NCBI GenBank assembly: GCA_047975005.1
Contig: JBKECW010000055.1
Coordinates: forward strand, 1 to 23,636
Direction of reading: 5' to 3'
Origin: JBKEAJ01 sp047975005
GTDB lineage: Bacteria; Bacteroidota; Bacteroidia; Bacteroidales; Prolixibacteraceae
DNA length: 23,636 nt
Position numbers and translations under genes: made by a program. The notes beneath the pieces were generated by a model that ran no database searches, had not been told where the DNA came from, and worked only from the letters and a program-made list of their open reading frames with translations. Below are positions 1 to 7,237 of this stretch, one piece after another (position 1 is the stretch's first letter; each line of letters starts with the position of its first letter).

Positions 1-207
1 GGTCTTGGTATCAACGGATTCAATCCTGAGGTAGGAAGCGACGAAACAAACTTTGGTCTTGCTATCATTCCTGGATTTCAAGTAGAACTAGGAAAAGGTT
101 GGGCTCTTAACTTCAACATGGGTGGTATAACTTACGACGGAGCTTCTGAGAGATTCTCTCTAGGTTTTGGTCAAAATGCCGGTGCTGGAATCCAGTACAC
201 TTTCTAA
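1..207 (+). CDS. C-terminal part of an outer-membrane beta-barrel protein
   Basis: Frame 1 is open from the first base to a TAA at 205-207 and gives 68 residues, so the start lies outside the window. The peptide has alternating hydrophobic and polar residues with many Gly and aromatic residues (GFQVELGKGWALNFNMGG) and ends in Gln-Tyr-Thr-Phe. A terminal aromatic residue is the usual signal for assembly of outer-membrane beta-barrels by the Bam complex. The last strands of an 8-stranded porin-like barrel are the likely identity; the exact family and substrate cannot be told from this fragment. A strong intrinsic terminator follows 24 bases after the stop. Confidence 0.75.
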   Translation, partial: GLGINGFNPEVGSDETNFGLAIIPGFQVELGKGWALNFNMGGITYDGASERFSLGFGQNAGAGIQYTF

Positions 208-231
208 GAAATACAACAGTATTTAAATACG

Positions 232-260
232 AGGGATACCTTAGAGGTATCCCTTTTTTT
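232..260 (+). terminator. Rho-independent terminator of the outer-membrane protein gene
   Basis: A perfect 9-bp stem (AGGGATACC at 232-240 and GGTATCCCT at 246-254) with a 5-nt loop runs directly into a run of T ending at 260. It lies 24 bases after the stop of the upstream gene and before the mutS2 promoter, so it isolates the two units. Confidence 0.93.
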
Positions 261-261
261 A

Positions 262-292
262 TTGCCAAAATTTGAGCTTTTCACTACCTTTG
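262..292 (+). promoter_or_regulatory. Promoter of mutS2 (Bacteroidota type)
   Basis: TTG at 262-264, a 20-base spacer and TACCTTTG at 285-292 match the Bacteroidota housekeeping consensus TTG-N19-21-TAnnTTTG. Transcription would start near 299, which leaves a leader of about 90 bases before the mutS2 ATG. Confidence 0.75.
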
Positions 293-388
293 CATAAATA
301 TGCTGAAACTAATGTTTAGGCTAAAACTATTGTTATTTACAAATAAGGGCTGTTAGCTAAAGACTGACAGACAAAAGCTAGTGGAAAA

Positions 389-2863
389 ATGATTTACCCT
401 CAAAACTTTGAATGCAAACTGGGCTTCTCTCAAATACGCATCCAACTAAAAACATATTGCAGCGGAACATTGGGAGAGGAACTGGTCGACAAAATGCGAA
501 TGTCTACAAATATCAAGTTTGTAAGAACTGCCCTTAATCAAAGCTCTGAATTCTGTTCCATTATCTCGGATGGCGTAGACTTCCCTACTCAAAACTACTT
601 TGATTTGCGGACTGCCCTGTCAGCCCTAAAAGTTGAAGGCTCGTTTATTGATACGGACAGTCTATTGAAATTAAAACTATCACTGGAAACATTCTGTCAG
701 ATAGAGGCCTTCTTCAACAGAAATAAGGACAACGACAGATTCTGTTATCTTGAACGACTATTTAAACCAGTAGAATTAGCTCCTACAGTCGTCAGAAGTG
801 CATCGGCAATAATAGACGACAAGGGATATATCTATGATGGAGCATCGCCAAAGCTAAGAGAGATACGCAGCTCGCTCACATCAGCAAAGGGAAGAGTATC
901 TAAGACAGTAAATTCTGTATTGTCGCAAGCAAAAAGCTCTGGCATAGCAGAGGAAGACACGATTGTAACTATCAGAGAAGGGAGAACGGTCATTCCTATT
1001 CCTGCCGCCCTGAAACGACGAATAAATGGTATTGTTCACGATGTTTCAGCAACAGGCAGAACCGTGTTTATCGAACCTGCCGAAGTAGTAGAGCTAAACA
1101 ACCAAATCAGAGAACTGGAGACGAGCGAAAGGCGTGAAATTGTAAAAATCTTATCAGCCTTCAGCTCTGAAATACGCCCCCATATACCCGAACTATTATC
1201 AGTTTATCAACTACTTGGAAAGATTGATTTTATCAGAGCAAAAGCAAAATGGGCTCTTGCCGAAAATGCAAGCCTCCCCAAAATAGAGGAGAAACCCATT
1301 ATCAATTGGGTAAACGCTTACCACCCAAACCTAAGAAGACACCTTGCCAAAGAAAACAAAGAGACTATTCCGCTGACGATAAGACTATTGGAAGACGAGG
1401 GGCGGGTGCTGCTAATAAGTGGTCCAAATGCAGGTGGCAAGTCTGTATGCCTAAAAACCGTAGGACTGCTACAGTATATGCTTCAATGTGGAATGCTAAT
1501 CCCCGTCGGCGAAGGAAGTGTGTCAGGACTATTCTCCAATATTTTTATGGATATGGGCGACGAACAGTCTATTGAGAACGATCTGAGTACATACAGCTCG
1601 CACCTTACCAACATGAAGTATTTTGTCAATCATTGCGATCCTCAGTCGCTAATTCTGATTGATGAGTTTGGCACAGGCACTGAACCTGCTATCGGCGGAG
1701 CTATTGCCGAAGCCATACTGGAAAGACTGCTTCAACAGGGTACTTTTGGCATCATAACTACACACTATACTAACCTAAAGCATTTTGCATCGTCGAGAGT
1801 TGACGTAATGAACGGCGCAATGCTTTACGATACTGGCAAATTAAAGCCTTTGTTCAAACTTGAAATAGGAAGCCCAGGCAGCTCCTTTGCTTTCGAGATA
1901 GCAAGGAGTATAGGTCTGCCTGAGGATGTACTGGCAAAGGCTTCCGACTCAGTAGGACAGGAACATATCAATTTCGACAAACACCTGCGCGAAGTAGCTC
2001 GCGACAGAAACTACTGGCAGAAAAAAAGAAACTCCATACGCCTGAAAGAGAAAAATTTAGACCTGTTGGCAGAAGAGTATTCGGACGACCTGAAGGAAGC
2101 AGAGAAAGCCCACAAAAAGATTATAGCAGAGGCTCGCAAAGAAGCACAATCCATTCTTGCAGAGACAAATAAAAAGGTCGAAAATGCAATACACGAGATT
2201 AGACGTGCGCAGGCCGACAAGGAAAAAACCAAAACAATACGCAAAGAACTGGAGGAGCTGAAAGAAGATGTTGACAAAAAAATCAGTAAAAGCGGCTCTA
2301 AAAAACTCATCAGTAAACTCGATAACTTCAAGAAAACAGAAAAAAAGCGTGGTGCTAAACTCAAGAAACAAAAAGTTGAAAGCGAAGACAGAATTGCTTT
2401 GACAGTCGGCTCGAAGGTCAGAATTAACGATAGCGAAATGATTGGCGAAATTATAGAGATTGACAACAGTGTTGCAGTAGTAGCATTCGGGTCTATGGCT
2501 TCGACAGTCAGCCTCGACAAACTACTCCCAATCAGCAATACGACTCATAAAAAGATTGAGAAACAGCGAAACAATAGTAACTCAATCAAAAATCAAGTAA
2601 TGACAGAGAGGCTAGAGTTTAAACAACAACTCGATGTGAGAGGACAAAGAGCAGATGAAGCTATCAACAGCGTTTTGCAGTTTATCGACAAAGGCATTGT
2701 ACTTGGCGAAAAACGCCTCACCATACTTCACGGCAAGGGCAACGGAATACTGCGAGAGCAAATTCGCAATTATCTGCGTACCGAACCCGCCGTCAGCAAA
2801 TACTACGACGCCCCACTAGACCAAGGTGGTGCAGGAATCACTATCGTAGAGCTGGGAGTTTGA
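389..2863 (+). CDS. mutS2: MutS2 family ATPase with C-terminal Smr domain
   Basis: The protein has 824 residues, normal for MutS2. It lacks the mismatch-reading N-terminal domains of MutS and begins with the core/clamp region. The Walker A motif GPNAGGKS is at 345-352 and the Walker B motif LILIDEFGTG has Asp425/Glu426. A long charged coiled coil runs from about 525 to 665, then a small KOW-like beta region, then an Smr nuclease domain with LDVRG at 748-752 and HGKGNG at 781-786. Family knowledge: MutS2 proteins bind collided ribosomes and split or cleave them, and in some species suppress recombination; they do not do mismatch repair. The ATG at 389 has no Shine-Dalgarno sequence but an A-rich upstream stretch. 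It is transcribed alone from the promoter at 262-292. No clear terminator is seen after it. Confidence 0.96.
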   Translation: MIYPQNFECKLGFSQIRIQLKTYCSGTLGEELVDKMRMSTNIKFVRTALNQSSEFCSIISDGVDFPTQNYFDLRTALSALKVEGSFIDTDSLLKLKLSLETFCQIEAFFNRNKDNDRFCYLERLFKPVELAPTVVRSASAIIDDKGYIYDGASPKLREIRSSLTSAKGRVSKTVNSVLSQAKSSGIAEEDTIVTIREGRTVIPIPAALKRRINGIVHDVSATGRTVFIEPAEVVELNNQIRELETSERREIVKILSAFSSEIRPHIPELLSVYQLLGKIDFIRAKAKWALAENASLPKIEEKPIINWVNAYHPNLRRHLAKENKETIPLTIRLLEDEGRVLLISGPNAGGKSVCLKTVGLLQYMLQCGMLIPVGEGSVSGLFSNIFMDMGDEQSIENDLSTYSSHLTNMKYFVNHCDPQSLILIDEFGTGTEPAIGGAIAEAILERLLQQGTFGIITTHYTNLKHFASSRVDVMNGAMLYDTGKLKPLFKLEIGSPGSSFAFEIARSIGLPEDVLAKASDSVGQEHINFDKHLREVARDRNYWQKKRNSIRLKEKNLDLLAEEYSDDLKEAEKAHKKIIAEARKEAQSILAETNKKVENAIHEIRRAQADKEKTKTIRKELEELKEDVDKKISKSGSKKLISKLDNFKKTEKKRGAKLKKQKVESEDRIALTVGSKVRINDSEMIGEIIEIDNSVAVVAFGSMASTVSLDKLLPISNTTHKKIEKQRNNSNSIKNQVMTERLEFKQQLDVRGQRADEAINSVLQFIDKGIVLGEKRLTILHGKGNGILREQIRNYLRTEPAVSKYYDAPLDQGGAGITIVELGV

Positions 2864-2900
2864 TAATGTGGTAATTTGCTAATGTGACAATGTGATAACG
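2864..2900. repeat. Degenerate tandem TAATGTG-type repeat after mutS2
   Basis: Directly after the mutS2 stop, the 7-mer TAATGTG and close variants recur (TAATGTGGTAA, CTAATGTGACAATGTGATAA). The unit is imperfect and the tract is short. It looks like decayed simple-sequence DNA, and no coding or RNA structure was seen in it. The stretch from 2901 to 2999 holds nothing recognisable. Confidence 0.4.
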
Positions 2901-2999
2901 AAACAGCCGATAACGCCTTACGCAGTAATCTATACACAAACTGCGAATTGCAAGGAAACAAGGTCAGCTGAGAACAAAATAACAGCTAACCCTAGATTA

Positions 3000-3726
3000 T
3001 TATTTTGCATCTTTCCTGATGTTATACACCATAAATGCGATGTACACGCCCACAATAAGCCACAGCCTTTCTTTTATTGTTCCCCCGGCAGCTATTCCAT
3101 TGAGAACAAAAGCTCCATCGTCATAAACGAAGTGAGTGACTTTATTATGCAACACAAATGACAATAACTCTATGAGGTTCATTGTGGCAAATACCAATAA
3201 GGCTTTACCGAATGCCGAAACATGCATTTTGACATTTCTCAATAAATCACAATATAAATACATCTTACCATCTTCTTTCATATGAATCTTAAATTTTTGG
3301 TATACAATCAAATCCCGCGGAGAGATACGTTTTCCCCGATTCAAAACAATCACAATCAAAAGTGACACTCCAGCCTCCATTTGAAACTTGAGCTTCAAGA
3401 CAACATAAACCTACAGCTGCGGCAACAAGCCACCCCCACTTTTGTGTTATTGAGCTCTCAACAGATGGAACCTTAACTTGTTTTCCTCTGTTAAAAATAT
3501 TCACAATACCCGTATCAGAAGACAACGAAGGCTTATACTGAATAAACCGAATTCCCTTATCCTCTTTTATAAAACTATACGAAGGTGAGGAAGGGTAAAT
3601 ATCTCCATCTAATGCATAGAATGCCACCTCATCTCCAGACTACAGTTCTCTAAAATCAAACCTTTCCACAACTCCTTCATCTAAAGATGACTCATTCGAA
3701 CAGGAATAAACAAACAAATTTTTCAT
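3000..3726 (-). pseudogene. Broken gene for an unidentified membrane protein
   Basis: Reading from an ATG at 3726 (MKNLFVYSCSNESSLDEG), codon 29 is an in-frame TAG at 3640-3642. The same frame then stays open until 3289. From about 3335 the sensible reading moves to the +1 frame and ends at TAA 3000-3002. The likely lesion is one extra base in the GGGGAAAA tract (minus-strand sense) near 3330-3337, because the text before it (VTFDCDCFESGK) and after it (ISPRDLIVYQKFKIHMKEDG) both look protein-like. The joined product would be about 240 residues, with hydrophobic segments GWLVAAAVGLCCL, ALLVFATMNLIELLSFVL and LWLIVGVYIAFMVYNI. I do not recognise the family. A good promoter remains upstream (3811-3840), so decay may be recent. 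Two separate sequencing errors are the alternative explanation. Confidence 0.6.
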
Positions 3727-3810
3727 AATTCTATATATTTGATTAAGCCTACACTCTTATTTCGTGTCGTTTTTTTTAGCTCACTCGACATTCGCATTGC
3801 AATGCAAAAG

Positions 3811-3840
3811 CAAATATACGCTTTTCGTTTCAATTATCAA
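3811..3840 (-). promoter_or_regulatory. Promoter of the broken membrane-protein gene
   Basis: On the minus strand TTG (3840-3838), a 19-base spacer and TATATTTG (3818-3811) fit the TTG-N19-21-TAnnTTTG consensus. The expected start near 3804 falls inside a perfect 12-bp palindrome GCATTGCAATGC at 3794-3805, a possible operator. The leader to the ATG at 3726 is about 78 bases. Confidence 0.6.
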
Positions 3841-3947
3841 AACAACGCCCAAATCTCATAACACATAATAACAATTTCTTCCGAATTTGCAGCACTATCA
3901 TAAATACAAATTTGACAGCGCTACAAATTATATCCTTCTTTAAATAC

Positions 3948-3978
3948 TTGCCTCGCATATAAAAAGCATATACCTTTG
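3948..3978 (+). promoter_or_regulatory. Promoter of the orphan antitoxin gene
   Basis: TTG at 3948-3950, a 20-base spacer and TACCTTTG at 3971-3978 match the Bacteroidota consensus closely. Transcription would start near 3985, 45 bases before the TTG start codon. It may also drive the kinase and nucleotidyltransferase genes downstream, for which no other promoter was found. The 303 bases between the broken gene and the antitoxin hold only these two divergent promoters and the palindrome. Confidence 0.7.
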
Positions 3979-4029
3979 TAATATTAATATAAGCGACTCG
4001 CAAAAAATAAACGAATAAAAACCGTATTA

Positions 4030-4248
4030 TTGAAAATTGACGAATCTATTTTTAGAGAAGCTAGAAAAAAATCTCTCAAAAATAAAAAAAAGTCGCGCAA
4101 TAGGTATATAAATAAAGCGATTAGTTCTTACAACAAACTACAAAGACAACAAATACTTGGAGACAAACTAAAGAGTGAATCTAGGATAGTATGTGACGAA
4201 TCGCTGTCTGTTTTGAAAGAATTTGAAGACACTGACTATGCCGATTAA
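4030..4248 (+). CDS. MazE/VapB-like antitoxin, orphaned
   Basis: The 72-residue product starts at a TTG (MKIDESIFREARKK) because no ATG lies upstream in frame. It is very basic in the first half, has YINKAISSYNKLQR in the middle, and ends in an acidic stretch LKEFEDTDYAD. This pattern matches small Bacteroidota antitoxins paired with MazF/PemK toxins: a DNA-binding N-terminal part and an acidic C-terminal part that blocks the toxin. Its stop overlaps an ATG in the +1 frame (4238) that starts like a MazF but stops after 16 codons. The antitoxin looks complete, so it is now an orphan. It could still repress its own promoter or counter a toxin elsewhere. The assignment is by resemblance, not by a conserved catalytic motif. 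Confidence 0.6.
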   Translation: MKIDESIFREARKKSLKNKKKSRNRYINKAISSYNKLQRQQILGDKLKSESRIVCDESLSVLKEFEDTDYAD

Positions 4249-4288
4249 ACAACACAAAATATGGATAGCAGTATACAACAATAAATAA
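4238..4288 (+). pseudogene. N-terminal stub of a MazF/PemK-like toxin
   Basis: An ATG overlapping the antitoxin end by 11 bases opens a 16-codon frame, MPIKQHKIWIAVYNNK, then TAA at 4286-4288. The start resembles Bacteroidota MazF proteins, which open with a short strand of the form M-x-I-x-Q-[YH]-x-I-W-[IL]-A before the Asn-Pro-x-x-Gly-[ST]-Glu loop. Here the chain ends where that loop should begin. The rest of the toxin is absent: the next gene starts at 4306. A deletion between the toxin start and the kinase gene explains the arrangement. Confidence 0.5.
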
Positions 4289-4305
4289 CAAAAAAGTCAA
4301 CAATC

Positions 4306-5745
4306 GTGGATAAGGAAATAATAAACAAACTCGCCCTTCTGTTTGAAGAATGGAGTGGAGACAAGGCTCTGAATTTTGATTTAGTTCCACCGTCGGGCTC
4401 TAACCGTCAGTACATTAGAATAAGTAATAATAGCCATAGGGCTGTCGGAGCATACAATTCTGACATGAAGGAAAACAAAGCATTCATTCATTTCTCGGAA
4501 GCAATAAGAACCACAGGTCTACCTGTCCCTCAAGTGTTTAGCCAGGATTTGGAAAATCATATCTACCTTGTTGAAGACCTCGGATATACAACACTTTTCG
4601 ACCATCTAACCCAGCAACGAGTCGGCAAGGAATTTACAAACGACCTCGTAGAATGCTACAAAAGAGTACTATCACTACTACCATCCTTACAGATTGATAC
4701 TTGCAAGCACATCGACTTCTCGCTGTGCTACCCACGCAATGCTTTCGACAAGCAGTCTATACTTTGGGATTTAAGCTATTTCAAATACTACTTCTTGAAA
4801 CTTGCAGGCATTCCTTTTGACGAGCAAGAACTCGAAAACGACTTTGAGACTTTCAGCAACTACCTGCTCGAAGCCAGGCATGATTTTTTTCTATTTCGCG
4901 ATTTCCAATCACGGAATATAATGCTAGACAGTCAAAACAATCCATATTTCATTGATTATCAAGGAGGACGAAGGGGAGCATTACAATATGACGTAGCGTC
5001 TCTACTTTTTGACGGAAAGGCAGACATCCCACAAGAAACAAGGGATGAACTACTTGAATTCTATCTCGATAAACTCTCTGATAAAATTGACGTAGACAAA
5101 CAAAAGTTTAAGAAATACTATCAGGGATATGTGCTTGTGAGGATTATGCAAGCAATGGGCGCTTACGGCTATAGAGGTTTCTTTGAGCAAAAATCTCACT
5201 TTCTACAAAGTATTCCTTATGCTATTGCTAATATAGAGCATATACTTAACAACTGGGAGATTGACGCTCAATTGCCCCACCTCCAAAAAGCATTGTCAAG
5301 ATTAAAGACGTCGGATAAGCTAAAAGAGATTAGTCGGCATCAGAGGCTACACGTCAGGATATTCAGCTTTTCATACCGCAAGGGTATCCCCAAGGACAAG
5401 CATGGCAATGGCGGAGGATTTGTATTTGATTGTCGGGCCATAAAAAATCCGGGTATGTTTAACGAATACAAAAAGCTATCGGGACGAGATAGACCGGTGA
5501 GAGAATACCTTGACAATCACACTAATATAGATGATTTCCTAGCCAATGTTTATGGCATGGTAAGTCTCTCTATACAACAATACAGTATAAAGAAGTATAC
5601 TGACCTCTCTGTGTACTTCGGGTGCACGGGCGGGCAACACCGCTCCGTATATTCTGCAGAGGCTCTGACGAAATACATAAATAAAAAGTTTCCTGATGTT
5701 GATGTGTCTATAACTCATCTTGAACAGGAAAACTGGAGAAAATAA
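4306..5745 (+). CDS. AmgK-like sugar kinase fused to a RapZ C-terminal domain
   Basis: 479 residues from a GTG start. Residues 1 to about 330 form an aminoglycoside-phosphotransferase/AmgK-type kinase. SGSNRQYIR at 30-38 stands where AmgK has its phosphate-contacting loop, the catalytic loop FRDFQSRNIM has Asp199, and the metal site FIDYQGG has Asp217, followed by ALQYDVASLLFD. Residues 346-479 match the RapZ C-terminal domain: FSFSYRKGIP, VFDCRAIKNP, GRDRPVREYLDNH and GCTGGQHRSVY with Cys440, His445 and Arg446. Known: AmgK phosphorylates the anomeric carbon of MurNAc/GlcNAc; in E. coli the RapZ C-terminal domain binds glucosamine-6-phosphate and small RNAs. The RapZ P-loop domain is absent. 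The next gene, 8 bases on, is MurU-like, which supports amino-sugar salvage. Inference: the second domain senses an amino-sugar phosphate or binds RNA. The sugar substrate is not proven. Confidence 0.82.
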   Translation: MDKEIINKLALLFEEWSGDKALNFDLVPPSGSNRQYIRISNNSHRAVGAYNSDMKENKAFIHFSEAIRTTGLPVPQVFSQDLENHIYLVEDLGYTTLFDHLTQQRVGKEFTNDLVECYKRVLSLLPSLQIDTCKHIDFSLCYPRNAFDKQSILWDLSYFKYYFLKLAGIPFDEQELENDFETFSNYLLEARHDFFLFRDFQSRNIMLDSQNNPYFIDYQGGRRGALQYDVASLLFDGKADIPQETRDELLEFYLDKLSDKIDVDKQKFKKYYQGYVLVRIMQAMGAYGYRGFFEQKSHFLQSIPYAIANIEHILNNWEIDAQLPHLQKALSRLKTSDKLKEISRHQRLHVRIFSFSYRKGIPKDKHGNGGGFVFDCRAIKNPGMFNEYKKLSGRDRPVREYLDNHTNIDDFLANVYGMVSLSIQQYSIKKYTDLSVYFGCTGGQHRSVYSAEALTKYINKKFPDVDVSITHLEQENWRK

Positions 5746-5753
5746 TACCGTTT

Positions 5754-6500
5754 ATGATTGCAATGATACTTGCGGCAGGGCTCGGCACTCGTTTATATCC
5801 CTATACGGCTGATAGGCCGAAGGCATTGGTTGAGCTTAACTCTAAACCATTGATAAAGCACGTGATCGAACATCTTGCCCAATATGGCTACAACGAATTT
5901 GTAGTAAATATCCACCATTTTGGAGAGCAAATAATCAAATACTTAGAGAATGACGAGTTCCAAAAGTTCAAGATTCATATCTCCGACGAAAGAGATAAAC
6001 TGCTGAATACCGGCGGTGCAGTTTGGAAGGCAAAAGATATACTAATGAGACACGAAGACATATTAGTCATTAACACTGATATCATATCAGATCTAGACTT
6101 AAGTCTTCTTAGGCAGTATCACCGTGAAGAGAAGGGCATTGCAACACTAGTAGTACGCGACAGAAAGACCCAGCGACATCTGCTTTTCGACAATAACATG
6201 ATGCTTGTGGGCTGGAAGAATACTAGCACAAATGAATATAAGTGGGGGAACTCTGTTGTCCAACAGAATTACAAGGCATTTCCCTTTTCGGGGATACAAA
6301 TTATCACAAACAAATACCTTGAAAAGATGACGTACAGTGGGGCTTTTTCATCTATCGCCCAATATCTGGACTTGTGCGGACAAGAAAAGATTGTCGGCTA
6401 CCTGGACGACACTTCAATGTGGTCAGATATTGGAAAGGTTGATGAACTAAAAAGGATGGAAAGACTTTATAAAGGACAATCTCCATCATCATCTTTTTGA
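5754..6500 (+). CDS. MurU-like sugar-1-phosphate nucleotidyltransferase
   Basis: 248 residues, an NTP_transferase fold protein that joins a nucleoside triphosphate to a sugar 1-phosphate. The nucleotide loop LAAGLGTRL is at 6-14, with RPKALVEL (Lys23) after it. LLNTGGAV is at 83-90, a MurU/HddC-type signature, and the metal-binding Asp is in INTDI (Asp109). WSDIGKVDEL near the C terminus completes the pattern. Position next to an AmgK-like kinase matches the AmgK-MurU route, which turns MurNAc into UDP-MurNAc by way of MurNAc-1-phosphate. Mannose-1-phosphate or heptose-1-phosphate transfer remain possible, since the fold is shared. A second start at ATG 5763 would remove three residues. The 3' end overlaps the end of rnc on the other strand by 34 bp, with no terminator between. 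Confidence 0.82.
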   Translation: MIAMILAAGLGTRLYPYTADRPKALVELNSKPLIKHVIEHLAQYGYNEFVVNIHHFGEQIIKYLENDEFQKFKIHISDERDKLLNTGGAVWKAKDILMRHEDILVINTDIISDLDLSLLRQYHREEKGIATLVVRDRKTQRHLLFDNNMMLVGWKNTSTNEYKWGNSVVQQNYKAFPFSGIQIITNKYLEKMTYSGAFSSIAQYLDLCGQEKIVGYLDDTSMWSDIGKVDELKRMERLYKGQSPSSSF

Positions 6501-7237
6501 GACTCCATTTCAATGAGGAACAAAGCATTCTGAGCAGCATTCTGCTGAGCTTCCTTTTTAGAGGAGCCTTGACCTTTGCCACTCTCCTGATTATCAATTA
6601 CAATAGTACAGTTAAAAGTTGTCCTGCGCCCTTGGGCTACACCTTCATCCGTATCAAATTTGATTTCCTTCTTGCATTTTTGTCCCCACTCAATAAGAAT
6701 ACTCTTAAAATTATTCTTACTAGATGATACGTCTTCAAAGTCTAGGTACTTATTGTATATCCTTTTGATAATAACATTTCGTGTTTTGTCATAGCCTTTA
6801 TCTAGATAAATTGCTCCTATTATTGCTTCGAGAGCATCTCCATAAACACTAGAATCGGGATGAATTCGAATATTTGCGATAATAAAATGGTGAAGTCCAA
6901 TCTTCTCAGAGAGCTCCGAAAGCATCACCCTATTTACTAATTTTGCACGAATCATTGTAAGGAAGCCTTCATCCTCTGTAGGATACCTATTAAAAAGGAA
7001 GTCTGCTATTACAGAACTGAGTACAGCATCACCAAGATACTCCAAGCGCTCATTATTCAGACTTTGTCCAAGCAATCCCACTTTTGAGGCGGACTTATGC
7101 ATGAGTGCTAATTTGTACAACTTTAGCTTTTTCGGTTTTATTCCGAATTGGCTCTTCATAAAGCTACGAAACTCTTTGCTATTGCTAGCAAAGAGTTTCG
7201 TATTATTAAATAAACTGCTAGCCACAATTCTACTCAA
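6467..7237 (-). CDS. rnc: Ribonuclease III
   Basis: 256 residues, cutting double-stranded RNA in rRNA and mRNA maturation. The family signature NERLEYLGD at 62-70 carries Glu63, Glu66 and Asp70, and VYGDALEAIIGAIYLD carries Asp134 and Glu137, so the two-metal site is complete. The C-terminal double-stranded-RNA-binding domain starts near 175 (NNFKSILIEWGQ) and ends with GQGSSKKEAQQNAAQNAL. The start is a TTG whose codon lies over the fabF stop (8-bp overlap). The next Met is residue 27, which would remove the usual N-terminal helix, so TTG is preferred. It is the last gene of acpP-fabF-rnc. The end overlaps the MurU-like gene tail to tail. Confidence 0.95.
   Translation of the reverse strand: MSRIVASSLFNNTKLFASNSKEFRSFMKSQFGIKPKKLKLYKLALMHKSASKVGLLGQSLNNERLEYLGDAVLSSVIADFLFNRYPTEDEGFLTMIRAKLVNRVMLSELSEKIGLHHFIIANIRIHPDSSVYGDALEAIIGAIYLDKGYDKTRNVIIKRIYNKYLDFEDVSSSKNNFKSILIEWGQKCKKEIKFDTDEGVAQGRRTTFNCTIVIDNQESGKGQGSSKKEAQQNAAQNALFLIEMESQKDDDGDCPL

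Noticed and set aside
2011..2538. Minus-strand frame inside mutS2
   Set aside because: It is the antisense of the Lys/Glu-rich coiled coil and is Ser/Leu/Phe-rich for that reason.
2892..3161. Plus-strand frame of 89 codons after mutS2
   Set aside because: It crosses repeat DNA and the minus-strand broken gene, and has no recognisable motif or promoter.
3328..3340. Programmed −1 frameshift at GGGGAAAA in the broken minus-strand gene
   Set aside because: The second frame is +1 relative to the first, which a −1 slip would not reach, and a TAG at codon 29 also interrupts the gene.
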